A stretch of DNA of 37,478 nucleotides, taken from NCBI GenBank assembly GCA_947177615.1, contig CAMWUY010000004.1:1-37478 (forward strand), given 5' to 3'. Position numbers and translations under genes: made by a program. Below, in pieces: positions 7,126 to 16,074 of the stretch (the first letter of the stretch is position 1; the number at the start of each line of letters is the position of its first letter). The notes beneath the pieces were generated by a model that worked only from the letters and a program-made list of their open reading frames with translations, had not been told where the DNA came from and made no database searches. The DNA is from an uncultured Porphyromonadaceae bacterium. Lineage in GTDB: Bacteria; Bacteroidota; Bacteroidia; Bacteroidales; Muribaculaceae.

Positions 7126-8586
7126 ATGCAATCCGTAGAACAGGATATATGGCGAAATGCGTCTGTTAATCCGGAAAAGGTCGCCGTTAAAAGCGGAAAA
7201 GAGATAGTTACGTACGCTGAGCTGACAGCTCGAATAGTCGTAGCCATGGAGAAGCTGCAACAACTACCCGACTACGCACCCGGGAAGTGTATCATTGTCG
7301 GGGCAAGCAAACAGATTGAATTCGTCTATATCTATTTCGGGGCGCATTTGGCCGGACTTACTGTCGCGCCTATCGACACGGAAACCAATCCCGACCGATT
7401 TGCGTATATTTCAAATACGTTACACCCGATATGTGTTATCGGACTTGACAGGATTACCACAGAGACTCCCATATTGAGTCTTAAAGAATTCAAAAGCCTT
7501 AATAATATATCCGGGAACACGGTCAGTGACGAAATAAAATTTCCACCCGCAGATAGCATTGCAGATATTCTGTTCACTACAGGCACGACCGGCACTCCCA
7601 AGGGTGTACCTCTGACATATCTCAACGAAGCCGCCGCTGTAAGGAATATCAATAGTTTCATCCGGAACAGCACTGACGATGTCGAACTCTTGGCACTTCC
7701 CGTCTCACATTCATTCGGATTGGGGAGACTAAGATGTTGTCTTGCCAATGGGCAGACAATAATCTTATTAGGTTCATTCGTCAATCTGAAAAAATTCTTC
7801 CGCACTATCGAGGAGGAAAATGTAACCGGTCTTACTATGGTGCCGGCATCATGGAAGTTTATAGAAAAGATGTCCGGAGAGAAGCTCGCAGAATATTCTC
7901 CACAACTCCGCTATATCGAAATGGGGTCAGCGTTTTTCTCTGCGGAAGACAAGCGTCGTCTGGCTGAACTGTTCCCTGTAACACGGGTCACAATGCACTA
8001 TGGTCTCACAGAGGCCAGCAGAAGTGCCTTTATGGAATTTCATGAAGACATCTCCCATATTGATTCAGTAGGCAAGGCGAGTCCTTATACAGATATCAAA
8101 ATATATTCAGAACAAGGTCGGCCACTGGACACTAATGAGGAGGGAGAAATATGTATAAAAGGAGAGCATGTCACCAAAGGTTACGCCTACATTGATAATG
8201 ATAATACCTTTTACGATAGTTATTTCCGGACCGGAGACTATGGTATGATTGACGTTGACGGATATATATATCTTAAGTCCCGGATTAAAGAACTAATCAA
8301 TGTCGGGGGTAAGAAAGTATCACCATCCGAAGTTGATGAACAGATATTGAAAATTGACGGAATTGAGGACTGCGCATGTGTAGGCATCCCGGACCCCGAG
8401 GGCATCATGGGTGAACTTGTTAAAGCCTATATTGTCAAGTCAGCCGGAAGCTCACTAACCATTGAAGAAATCAGAAAAGCGCTGACGGGCAAATTAGAGA
8501 GTTACAAGCTGCCTGTTGAATATGAATGGATCGAGGCCATACCTAAAACGCAGAATGGCAAAATTCAACGCAATCTTCTCAAATAA
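7126..8586 (+). CDS. AMP-forming acyl/aminoacyl-ACP ligase (ANL superfamily)
   Basis: The 486-aa adenylate-forming enzyme has the P-loop-like motif FTTGTTGTPKGVP (about residues 150-162), the YGLTEASRS motif, the TGDYG aspartate, the hinge/NVGGKKVSP region and a C-terminal lysine in PKTQNGKIQRN. It should activate a carboxylic acid with ATP and load it on the ACP encoded just upstream (1-nt gap). Length is typical of single-module ligases. Which acid it uses (fatty, hydroxy or amino acid) cannot be deduced here. It is 5 nt before the FrhB/acyltransferase fusion gene and co-transcribed with the glycan genes. Confidence 0.88.
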   Translation: MQSVEQDIWRNASVNPEKVAVKSGKEIVTYAELTARIVVAMEKLQQLPDYAPGKCIIVGASKQIEFVYIYFGAHLAGLTVAPIDTETNPDRFAYISNTLHPICVIGLDRITTETPILSLKEFKSLNNISGNTVSDEIKFPPADSIADILFTTGTTGTPKGVPLTYLNEAAAVRNINSFIRNSTDDVELLALPVSHSFGLGRLRCCLANGQTIILLGSFVNLKKFFRTIEEENVTGLTMVPASWKFIEKMSGEKLAEYSPQLRYIEMGSAFFSAEDKRRLAELFPVTRVTMHYGLTEASRSAFMEFHEDISHIDSVGKASPYTDIKIYSEQGRPLDTNEEGEICIKGEHVTKGYAYIDNDNTFYDSYFRTGDYGMIDVDGYIYLKSRIKELINVGGKKVSPSEVDEQILKIDGIEDCACVGIPDPEGIMGELVKAYIVKSAGSSLTIEEIRKALTGKLESYKLPVEYEWIEAIPKTQNGKIQRNLLK

Positions 8587-8591
8587 ATCAT

Positions 8592-10388
8592 ATGATACAT
8601 ATTACCGACAAGACCGAATGTTGCGGATGTAATGCATGTGGCGACATCTGTCCGACACAAGCCATAAGTTTTCACAACGATAATGAAGGTTTCTGGTATC
8701 CTGAGGTAGACCGGAACAAATGTATCAATTGCGGACTATGTGACAAATCCTGTCCGATGCTACACACCGACACATTGCACTCTCACGGACAACGAGAACC
8801 TAAGGTATATGGGGGGTATCACAAGAATATATCAATCCGTTTTGACTCAACATCCGGAGGAGCATTCTCCGCTTTGGCAAACGCAATGTATAAGCAAGGA
8901 GGATATGTCAGCGGTGCAGTATTCAATCCTGATTGGACAGTCTCCAACTATATTTCCAATAATAAGAAAGACCTCTCGCGTCTGAGGTCAAGCAAATACG
9001 TTGAAAGTAACGCCGAGGGACTATATAAGGAGATTAAACGTCTGCTTAAAGAGGGTGAAAAGGTCTTGGCTTGTGGCTCTCCGTGTCAGATGGCCGGACT
9101 GCGTACATTTCTTGGGAAAGACTACGACAACCTGATTATCGTTGACTTTCTATGTCGTGCCACCAACTCTCCCAAGGCCTATCGGCGATATCTTGAATAT
9201 CTTGAAGATGTCTACGGAGGAAAGATAGTTTCTATCAAAGCCAAGAATAAAGACCATGGGTGGCGTTCATTGGCTCGCAAGGTCGTTTTTGACAATGGTA
9301 AAGTATATTATGGTGAGGGTCACGAGGACCCGTACCGCCGTGGCTATCATCTGAACTACTTTGAACGCCCCTGTTGTTATAATTGCAAATTCAAGGGCTT
9401 ACCACGTATCGCCGACATCTCTTTAGCTGACTTCTGGGGCATCGAGAACATTGACAAATCCATCGACGGCAATCTCGGCACATCAATGATTATGATTAAT
9501 ACCGAAAAAGGAGAGAAATTTTTTGACGGTATCAAGAGCAAAATGGTCTTGAAGGAATTTGACGCCCAGAGAGCTTTCAGAGGAAATTTCAGCGTTGTAA
9601 TGGGAGACTGCTGTCATGCGCCCAAAGGTTATGATAGAGAACAAATGTTCAAAGATATGGACGCAATGCGATTTGACGCTCTGGCCGATAAGTACTTCCC
9701 GTATCGTCCGGCATCCGGGATTCGCTCTATCAAATCATTGATTAAAAAACTTCTTAAATTCGGATATAACACGTTACGCAATCCCTCTCAGTTATTACGG
9801 AATATAAAATGGAGTGTATCGCCACATATTGACGGCAAAGTAATCTTTAGAAGCCATTGTGCGGTAGACCTGAGGGATGGAGCAAAAATCATGGTAAACA
9901 AAGGCGGAGTACTGAATTTCGGAGATAAAAGAAATCTGAAATCTAAATTTGAATCCCGTCTTCTGTTGGAAAGAAATTCCCGGCTTATCATAAATGGCAA
10001 CCGTAATATCATGTACGACTGCGACATCCAGATATTCGAAGGAGCGAACCTCACATTCGGCTCGGGACGCTGTAATTCCGGGCTGAAGATTGTATGTGCC
10101 GAGAGCATCATAATCGGTGATAATGTGAACATCGGCCGTGATGTCTGGATTAGAGACAATAACGGAGGACATTTTATCATTCAGACAGGTTACACCGACA
10201 GAGCTGCCGTCATTATCAACGATAACGTATGGATAGGCTCCAATGTTGTCATCATGAAAGGTGTCACAATCGGAGAGGGTGCTGTTGTCGCAGCCAATAG
10301 TGTCGTAACCTCCAATGTCCCGGCGGGGTCAATGGTAAGTGGTAATCCCGCCAAGGTCGTTTCTGAAAATGTAATATGGGTAAAGTAA
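8592..10388 (+). CDS. FrhB-like iron-sulfur protein fused to a hexapeptide-repeat acyltransferase
   Basis: This 598-aa fusion has three parts. Two 4Fe-4S motifs come first (C10/C13/C16/C20-P and C44/C47/C50/C54-P). A coenzyme F420 hydrogenase beta-subunit-like domain follows to about residue 370 (ACGSPCQMAGLRTFLG; RPCCYNCKFKG). Last is a left-handed beta-helix acyltransferase (about 430-598) with isoleucine-rich hexapeptides ending INDNVWIGSNVVIMKG and SGNPAKVV. FrhB-like proteins are common partners of pyruvyl transferases in Bacteroidales glycan loci, and one lies downstream at 14936, but the redox role is not established. The trimeric LbH domain should O- or N-acylate a sugar. Fusion of the two is unusual; they are normally separate genes. 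The 3' end overlaps the next gene by 13 nt. There is no frameshift and the reading frame is continuous. Confidence 0.85.
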   Translation: MIHITDKTECCGCNACGDICPTQAISFHNDNEGFWYPEVDRNKCINCGLCDKSCPMLHTDTLHSHGQREPKVYGGYHKNISIRFDSTSGGAFSALANAMYKQGGYVSGAVFNPDWTVSNYISNNKKDLSRLRSSKYVESNAEGLYKEIKRLLKEGEKVLACGSPCQMAGLRTFLGKDYDNLIIVDFLCRATNSPKAYRRYLEYLEDVYGGKIVSIKAKNKDHGWRSLARKVVFDNGKVYYGEGHEDPYRRGYHLNYFERPCCYNCKFKGLPRIADISLADFWGIENIDKSIDGNLGTSMIMINTEKGEKFFDGIKSKMVLKEFDAQRAFRGNFSVVMGDCCHAPKGYDREQMFKDMDAMRFDALADKYFPYRPASGIRSIKSLIKKLLKFGYNTLRNPSQLLRNIKWSVSPHIDGKVIFRSHCAVDLRDGAKIMVNKGGVLNFGDKRNLKSKFESRLLLERNSRLIINGNRNIMYDCDIQIFEGANLTFGSGRCNSGLKIVCAESIIIGDNVNIGRDVWIRDNNGGHFIIQTGYTDRAAVIINDNVWIGSNVVIMKGVTIGEGAVVAANSVVTSNVPAGSMVSGNPAKVVSENVIWVK

Positions 10389-11512
10389 ACGGTATGATAC
10401 GGTCTATCCTCAGAAAACTCGGCATAACACATTTTGTCAGACGTAGATTATTGCTTGGACGGATTAATAGAGAGAGAAGAAATGAGAGCAATCTAATAAC
10501 TTCCGGCATTCCATCTTCATACTTTGAACCACTGACCCCGGGAGAACGAAATCAAATCATCGAACTATGGGGAGGAATTGACGAGATTAAAGATATCAAC
10601 TTCCGTGAGTTTGAAATGTTCAAGAGAATGAACGGATTTGATGCCCGCTACCTCACACACGATATTTACCTGCCTGTCATTGCCCGGTTACTTAACGATT
10701 ATCGATACACCACTATCTTTGATGATAAAGGATTAGCCGGATATATTAAACCTACTCACATCAGATTCCCATATTGCTATGCACGCAGGATTAATTCCGA
10801 CTACTATGACAACGAAATGCGGCAAATCCCGCTTGAAAAAGTCCTGGAGTTATGCATACATCAAAATGCAATATTCATTAAACCCTCCAAGAATACATCC
10901 GGTGGTCACGGAGCCAAGCTGATTAGGTTTGGGCAGTACCCTATTTCAGAAAGAGAGCGAATACTGTTGGAAGAGATAAATCGACGAAATTATGACTACG
11001 TCATACAGGAATGCATTAATCAGCATCCTGTGATGGCTCAATTCAATCCGTCTTCTGTCAATACCCTGCGTATTACCACTCTTATGCTAAACGGCAGATA
11101 TTCTCTCTGTTCCGTAATATTGAGATGTGGCAAAGAGGGTTTACACGTTGACAACTGGGGCGCCGGCGGACTTCTGGTTCCGGTGACTTCCGACGGTAAA
11201 GTCACCGAAACCGGACTTGACAACCGTCTGAACCAATATACTTCATCGGGCAAGTGCGTATTTGAGAAATGTCAGATACCTCAACTTCCTGAGATACTTA
11301 AATTAGTGGAACGCTGTCATAGGGAGGACTTCGCAATTTGCAAACTCATAGGTTGGGATATTACAATCGACAGTACCGGAAATCCGGTTATAATCGAGCT
11401 CAACAGCTCCCAGCCGGGTGTTATAGGAGAACAACTTCTCCAACAACCGATATTCGGAGACAGGACGCAGGAAGTTATCGAATATTGCAAATCTAAAATA
11501 TTCTCATATTGA
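10376..11512 (+). CDS. Sugar-transfer-associated ATP-grasp protein
   Basis: The 378-aa protein resembles the sugar-transfer-associated ATP-grasp family (PF14397). Visible blocks are the nucleotide-binding strand IFIKPSKNTSGGHGAKLIRF (about 164-183), YVIQECINQHPVMAQFNPSSVNTLR and the metal-binding end WDITIDSTGNPVIIELNSS (about 322-340). ATP-grasp enzymes join a carboxylate to an amine or thiol via acyl-phosphate, so this one may attach an amino acid or peptide-like group to the glycan. The start at 10376 overlaps the previous gene by 13 nt; MIRSIL at 10394 would remove the overlap and is equally possible. It ends in a TGATG overlap with the flippase gene. Confidence 0.82.
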   Translation: MGKVNGMIRSILRKLGITHFVRRRLLLGRINRERRNESNLITSGIPSSYFEPLTPGERNQIIELWGGIDEIKDINFREFEMFKRMNGFDARYLTHDIYLPVIARLLNDYRYTTIFDDKGLAGYIKPTHIRFPYCYARRINSDYYDNEMRQIPLEKVLELCIHQNAIFIKPSKNTSGGHGAKLIRFGQYPISERERILLEEINRRNYDYVIQECINQHPVMAQFNPSSVNTLRITTLMLNGRYSLCSVILRCGKEGLHVDNWGAGGLLVPVTSDGKVTETGLDNRLNQYTSSGKCVFEKCQIPQLPEILKLVERCHREDFAICKLIGWDITIDSTGNPVIIELNSSQPGVIGEQLLQQPIFGDRTQEVIEYCKSKIFSY

Positions 11513-13047
11513 TGGCTGAAAGCAGCTCCAATAAGAAAATAGCCAAGAACAGTATTTTTCTGTATATGCGGTCATTCCTGATAATGGCCGTCAGCCTATA
11601 TTCGTCCCGAATCATTCTTGAAGCTATCGGAATCGCCGATTATGGCCTATACGGAGCTATTGGCAGTCTTGTCGCAATGTTCGTTATGATAAATGGAGTT
11701 CTGGCCGCCGGTACGAGTCGTTTTATGACATACGAATTAGGCCGGGGAAATCAGGAGCGACTTGCCAAGACATTCAGTGCCTCCTTTATTCTTCATGTAG
11801 GATTGGCTGTCATTCTTTTGATTTTACTCGAGACGATAGGATTGTGGTTTGTCAATCATAAGCTTAACATCCCGGAGGGAAGAACCTTTGCAGCTAACGT
11901 AGTTTATCAGCTTTCTGTATTCACATCCATTTTCTCGCTGACTCAGGTGCCATATACAGCAAGTATCATAGCGCATGAGAAGATGCATGTCTACGCATAC
12001 GTCGGTATTGCTGAGGTCACATTCAAATTGGCACTTATATTCCTTCTGCTCTACTGCCCGTTTGCAGACAATCTTATCGCATACGCTATTATATTGGCTA
12101 TATGGACATTAGGGCTTCAGATATGGTATCGTTATTATTGCCATCGTCATTTCAAAGAGAGTCATCTTAAGATAGTACATGACGGGGATATTTATAAAAA
12201 TATGCTCTCGTATTCAGCCTGGGACTTTATTGGTCAATTTTGCGCAACCGGTAATAGTCAGGGGCTGAACATACTGCTAAATATCTTTTTTGGCGTCACT
12301 ATCAATGCTGCACGTGCTGTGGCATATCAGGTGGAAAATGCGGTCACTCAGTTCTCGACTAACTTCCTGACCGCTGTCAATCCACAGATTACCAAAGCAT
12401 ACGCACAAACGGACCATGACAGGTTTATTATGCTTATAAAGGAGTCATCCAAGTTTGCATTCTTTCTACTGTTTATGATTTCCATGCCGGCATTTATCGA
12501 AGCTCCTTATCTACTGAAGATTTGGCTTGCTAAGGTTCCGGATACCTCGGTATCATTTCTGAGGTTTGCCTTATTCTTTGGAGTTTTCAGAATAATCACA
12601 CGTCCCGTCATCACCGGCACACATGCAACCGGCAATATAAAATACCTCAACCTGACAAGCGGTCTATATTCCGCACTGACATTCCTTTCGGTAATATACA
12701 TTGCCTACAAGCTTGGTGCCCCATATTGGATTTGCTTTATCGTCAATTTCATTAACGGTATTATCGTTACAATTTTTGAAATTAGATCCTTACATCGTAA
12801 TGTCCCGTTTAACATACGTAAATTTGTACCCGAAATAATCATAAAGCCTTGGGTGATTTGCTTGTTAGCCACTATCCCTGCGGTCATAATCCATCATTTC
12901 ATGCACGAATCATTTCTGAAGCTATGTGCCGTGTCCCTCTGTTCAATCGTGTGCATCGGGAGCGCTACATATCTGTTCGGATTGAGCAAATCACAGAGAG
13001 AATGGGTTAAATCGTTAATCGGTTCACAATTCAATAGAAAAGGATAG
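11512..13047 (+). CDS. wzx: Wzx-type polysaccharide flippase (MATE/MOP superfamily)
   Basis: This 511-aa integral membrane protein has 12-14 hydrophobic helices. The typical opening is KNSIFLYMRSFLIMAVSLYSS, followed by IGIADYGLYGAIGS, the usual Wzx/MOP N-terminal repeat. It should flip the undecaprenyl-linked repeat unit across the inner membrane before polymerisation. The track start (TTG at 11509) is one codon early; the ATG at 11512 overlaps the preceding TGA by one base. It works with the EpsG/Wzy-like polymerase at 16822. Confidence 0.9.
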   Translation: MAESSSNKKIAKNSIFLYMRSFLIMAVSLYSSRIILEAIGIADYGLYGAIGSLVAMFVMINGVLAAGTSRFMTYELGRGNQERLAKTFSASFILHVGLAVILLILLETIGLWFVNHKLNIPEGRTFAANVVYQLSVFTSIFSLTQVPYTASIIAHEKMHVYAYVGIAEVTFKLALIFLLLYCPFADNLIAYAIILAIWTLGLQIWYRYYCHRHFKESHLKIVHDGDIYKNMLSYSAWDFIGQFCATGNSQGLNILLNIFFGVTINAARAVAYQVENAVTQFSTNFLTAVNPQITKAYAQTDHDRFIMLIKESSKFAFFLLFMISMPAFIEAPYLLKIWLAKVPDTSVSFLRFALFFGVFRIITRPVITGTHATGNIKYLNLTSGLYSALTFLSVIYIAYKLGAPYWICFIVNFINGIIVTIFEIRSLHRNVPFNIRKFVPEIIIKPWVICLLATIPAVIIHHFMHESFLKLCAVSLCSIVCIGSATYLFGLSKSQREWVKSLIGSQFNRKG

Positions 13048-13058
13048 TATAAACCACT

Positions 13059-13895
13059 ATGCACACGATAAAATTAAGCAACGATATCGAGATGCCCGCT
13101 ATTATAATGTCTACCAACTGGATGGACTATCCGACAATGAAAAAAGTCGTGACAGCAGGGCTACAAACCGGTTATCGCGCTTTCGATACTGCCAGAGACT
13201 ACGGCAACGAACACATAGTAGGCAAAGTACTCAAAGAGTGTCTCGAAGAGCAAGGACTAAAGCGTGAAGATATATTTATCACGACCAAAATCGGGAATAG
13301 CCAGCAACGCGTGGGAAATATCGACGAGCAGATAGACATATCGCTGAAAAATCTTAAAACAGATTATGTCGACTGCTGGATGATGCATTGGCCATATCCC
13401 AACTATTACATAGAGACATACCACAAAATGGAGAAAGTCTATAACAGTGGTAAAGCACGTGCTATCGGAATGGCTAACTATCACGTCCGCCACTTCAACA
13501 AACTTTTGGAGGCAGGAATTGAGATTGAACCACATTGTGTTCAATTTGAACATCATCCTATGCGTACGGCCGACGATATTGTTCAATTTTGTAATGACAG
13601 AAAGATTACAATTCAGGCTTATTCCCCCTTGTGCCGTATGATTGAGCCTATCAGGAATTCCGAGATTTTACATGCTATAGCAAAACGCTACGGTAAGACT
13701 GTCGGCCAAGTTATTCTTCGATGGCACATTCAGCATGGTTCAGTGCCCTGTTTTAAATCAGTCAACCCTGAGAGGCTCAAAGAGAATTTTGATATCTGGG
13801 ACTTCAAACTTACCGATGAAGAGATGAAAGAGATATCCTCTATGGATTGTGACTATAAATATCATCTGGAGTCAGCAAGTTGTCCGGGTTTCTAA
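13059..13895 (+). CDS. Aldo/keto reductase
   Basis: The 278-aa AKR-fold oxidoreductase retains the full catalytic tetrad in order: Asp in RAFDTARDYGNE, Tyr in the same segment, Lys in FITTKIGN, and His in CWMMHWPYP. The C-terminal NADPH-binding region includes CFKSVNPERLKENFDIWDF, in the style of family 2-5 enzymes. It reduces an aldehyde or ketone with NAD(P)H. Lying inside the glycan operon (11 nt after wzx), it may prepare an unusual sugar, polyol or keto precursor, possibly the LicD or opine pathway substrate. No member-specific substrate can be assigned. Confidence 0.88.
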   Translation: MHTIKLSNDIEMPAIIMSTNWMDYPTMKKVVTAGLQTGYRAFDTARDYGNEHIVGKVLKECLEEQGLKREDIFITTKIGNSQQRVGNIDEQIDISLKNLKTDYVDCWMMHWPYPNYYIETYHKMEKVYNSGKARAIGMANYHVRHFNKLLEAGIEIEPHCVQFEHHPMRTADDIVQFCNDRKITIQAYSPLCRMIEPIRNSEILHAIAKRYGKTVGQVILRWHIQHGSVPCFKSVNPERLKENFDIWDFKLTDEEMKEISSMDCDYKYHLESASCPGF

Positions 13896-13908
13896 ATTCG
13901 GTAAACAT

Positions 13909-14934
13909 ATGATAAACATAAAAACTCTATCAAAAAAAATAATACGGAAATCTCTGTATTATCTATTGTTATCACCGGTTTTAAAAAGGACGAACTGGTA
14001 CAGGAATATGTTTGTAGAAAACATATATCCGAGCAATTCCTGGTATCGACAAAATCCGGAGCGAAACTTTGATTTGGTCGTTTTGGGGAGTAGTAGTGCC
14101 AAATGGGCATTTGACTTTACAAATTCGGGAATTAAAGCTATGAACTGGGCTCAGCAACCACAGACACTCATTGAAGACTATAATCTGTTCAGAAATTTTC
14201 ATAGTATCTTGCGTAAAGGAGGGGTCGTTTTAATTACAGTCATGCCGTTTACCGGGCTAAATAAGCAGACAGGATTATACGATGCTTTGAAATATCTACA
14301 TGTTGATGCCCATGAACCAATTCAGCCACATTTGTATCGAAAAGCGGCTCTTATCTCACAGATACCCCTCCTGTTAGGGTTGCCGGCTCTCAAAGCATTG
14401 GTAAAATATTGTATCGGTAAGGATGCTCCTTTAAAGTCCAACAAAAATGCCATGGTCAATGAAAATCACATGGATGAAGCACAGTTAATTCAGAATGCAC
14501 TTAATTATATCAATGGTTGGAAGATGCAATTCGGTATAAAAGATTTAAGTAATCCATTGACACCCGGCAATCTCAAGGGGCGTGAATACAGAATTAATTT
14601 AATGCGGACTATTATTGACTTCTGTAAGGAGCGAAACTATTGTCCGATATTTGTAATACCTCCAATGACTGAATATTTAAAGCGGCATTTGACACCTGAA
14701 TTTGAAGAGCTTTATATCTACAGCTTTTTGAGAGAGGTCAATAGAGATATTCCCACATTGGATTACAGTCGAAACGAGACATTCCGGAATCCGAATCTCT
14801 ATTTCAACAGCTTTTTTCTAAATAACAGAGGGAGAAAACTTTTCACACATCAGGTTCTTTCTGACATAGCATCTTTGGATAGCTCAATAATTAGTCCCTC
14901 TCAAAGGGAGTCACTAATCGCTCAAACACATTGA
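13909..14934 (+). CDS. SGNH-hydrolase-like protein with degenerate active site
   Basis: The 341-aa protein begins at ATG 13909 (MINIKTLS); the track start at 13849 is a GTG inside the aldo/keto reductase gene. After a weakly hydrophobic N-terminus it has FDLVVLGSSSAKWAF (G60-S63), which resembles block I of DltD-like SGNH proteins, and a core strand GGVVLITVMPFTG. The C-terminal block YFNSFFLNNRGRKLFT resembles the DltD-type ending (D-H-L-N-x-x-G-x-x-x-F), but the catalytic Asp and His are replaced by Phe-Phe. It may be a non-catalytic or altered acyl-transfer partner. It sits 1 nt before the pyruvyl transferase gene. The family call is tentative. Confidence 0.6.
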   Translation: MINIKTLSKKIIRKSLYYLLLSPVLKRTNWYRNMFVENIYPSNSWYRQNPERNFDLVVLGSSSAKWAFDFTNSGIKAMNWAQQPQTLIEDYNLFRNFHSILRKGGVVLITVMPFTGLNKQTGLYDALKYLHVDAHEPIQPHLYRKAALISQIPLLLGLPALKALVKYCIGKDAPLKSNKNAMVNENHMDEAQLIQNALNYINGWKMQFGIKDLSNPLTPGNLKGREYRINLMRTIIDFCKERNYCPIFVIPPMTEYLKRHLTPEFEELYIYSFLREVNRDIPTLDYSRNETFRNPNLYFNSFFLNNRGRKLFTHQVLSDIASLDSSIISPSQRESLIAQTH

Positions 14935-14935
14935 A

Positions 14936-16021
14936 ATGATAATCGGGATAGTTACGCAGCCACTACTGTCCAACTATGGTGGTATTTTACAGAATTTCGC
15001 ACTTCAACAAGTGTTGAAGTCTATGGGTCATGAACCTGTTACCTTGGATTTTATCCCGGGTTTCTCAGGCTGGAAGGGAATATATTGGACTGCAAGGAGG
15101 TTTGCCGGATATGTGCTTGGAAAACTACCGGATATAAAATCAGTAATTTCCATTTTTGAACCACACCGGACCAATAAATTCATTGATGAATTTGTCAGGA
15201 GATATATAGTTTGCACACCCACATTCTGGGATAATTATTCCACGAAGATAATTGAAAAGGTAGCACCCGAAGCAGTTATCGTAGGAAGCGACCAGACATG
15301 GCGACCTATGTACAATCCCCATTTTTTAAACTCAATGTTCCTTGATTTTGTAAAAGATGATAACATCACGAAATTAGCTTATGCCGCCTCATTCGGCACT
15401 TCAGAGTTTGAATTTACAGAACAACAAGTCAAAGAGATAACTCCTTTGCTAAATCAATTTTCTTCAATATCAGTACGTGAAAAGTCCGGCATGGATATTG
15501 TCAAAAGGCTCGGTGGAGACGCAGTATGCGTTTTGGACCCTACACTGCTGTTAGGTCGAGACGGGTTTGAAAAACTTCTTCCATCGACAAAGAAAAAAAA
15601 CGTATTGGGAGCGTACATTCTGGATGAATCAGATGAAATATCCTCTTTATTAGTTCGTGTTAAGGCTGCAGAAGGATGTGATAATATTCATCGGTTTACA
15701 AAAGGGGAACAGAATATGGGACCGCTTGAATGGATTGATACCATCAGAACTTCAAAATTCGTTGTCACGGATTCATTTCATGGAACAATTTTCTGTCTTT
15801 TGTTTCATATCCCTTTCCTCACAATTGTAAATACCGCCCGCGGAGGTGACAGATTTTACTCTTTATTGGAGCCATTAGGATTGGAAAACCGTTTGATTGA
15901 ATCCTCACTATCTTATGAAAAGCATCCTCATTCTGTAATCGATTGGGAGAAAGTTGATGACATTATTGAAGTAGCACGCAAGAAATCATTCGCTTTTCTT
16001 AAAGACAGTCTTAAAAAATGA
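14936..16021 (+). CDS. Polysaccharide pyruvyl transferase family protein
   Basis: The 361-aa protein matches the PF04230 pattern: N-terminal IGIVTQPLLSNYGGILQNFALQQ, SDQTWRPMYNP near residue 120, LAYAASFG, ISVREKSG, LDPTLLLGRD and the C-terminal VTDSFHGTIFCLLFHIPF signature. Members usually add a pyruvate ketal from PEP to a sugar, giving the polymer negative charge. Some Bacteroidales members occur beside FrhB-like proteins, as here (8592-10388). It is probably cytoplasmic, acting on the lipid-linked repeat unit. ATG at 14936 follows the previous stop by one base; a 53-nt gap separates it from licD. Confidence 0.9.
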   Translation: MIIGIVTQPLLSNYGGILQNFALQQVLKSMGHEPVTLDFIPGFSGWKGIYWTARRFAGYVLGKLPDIKSVISIFEPHRTNKFIDEFVRRYIVCTPTFWDNYSTKIIEKVAPEAVIVGSDQTWRPMYNPHFLNSMFLDFVKDDNITKLAYAASFGTSEFEFTEQQVKEITPLLNQFSSISVREKSGMDIVKRLGGDAVCVLDPTLLLGRDGFEKLLPSTKKKNVLGAYILDESDEISSLLVRVKAAEGCDNIHRFTKGEQNMGPLEWIDTIRTSKFVVTDSFHGTIFCLLFHIPFLTIVNTARGGDRFYSLLEPLGLENRLIESSLSYEKHPHSVIDWEKVDDIIEVARKKSFAFLKDSLKK

Positions 16022-16074
16022 TATCTCGATTATGAACTTTTACCGGAAGACATAATCAAATAAAATATGAAACA

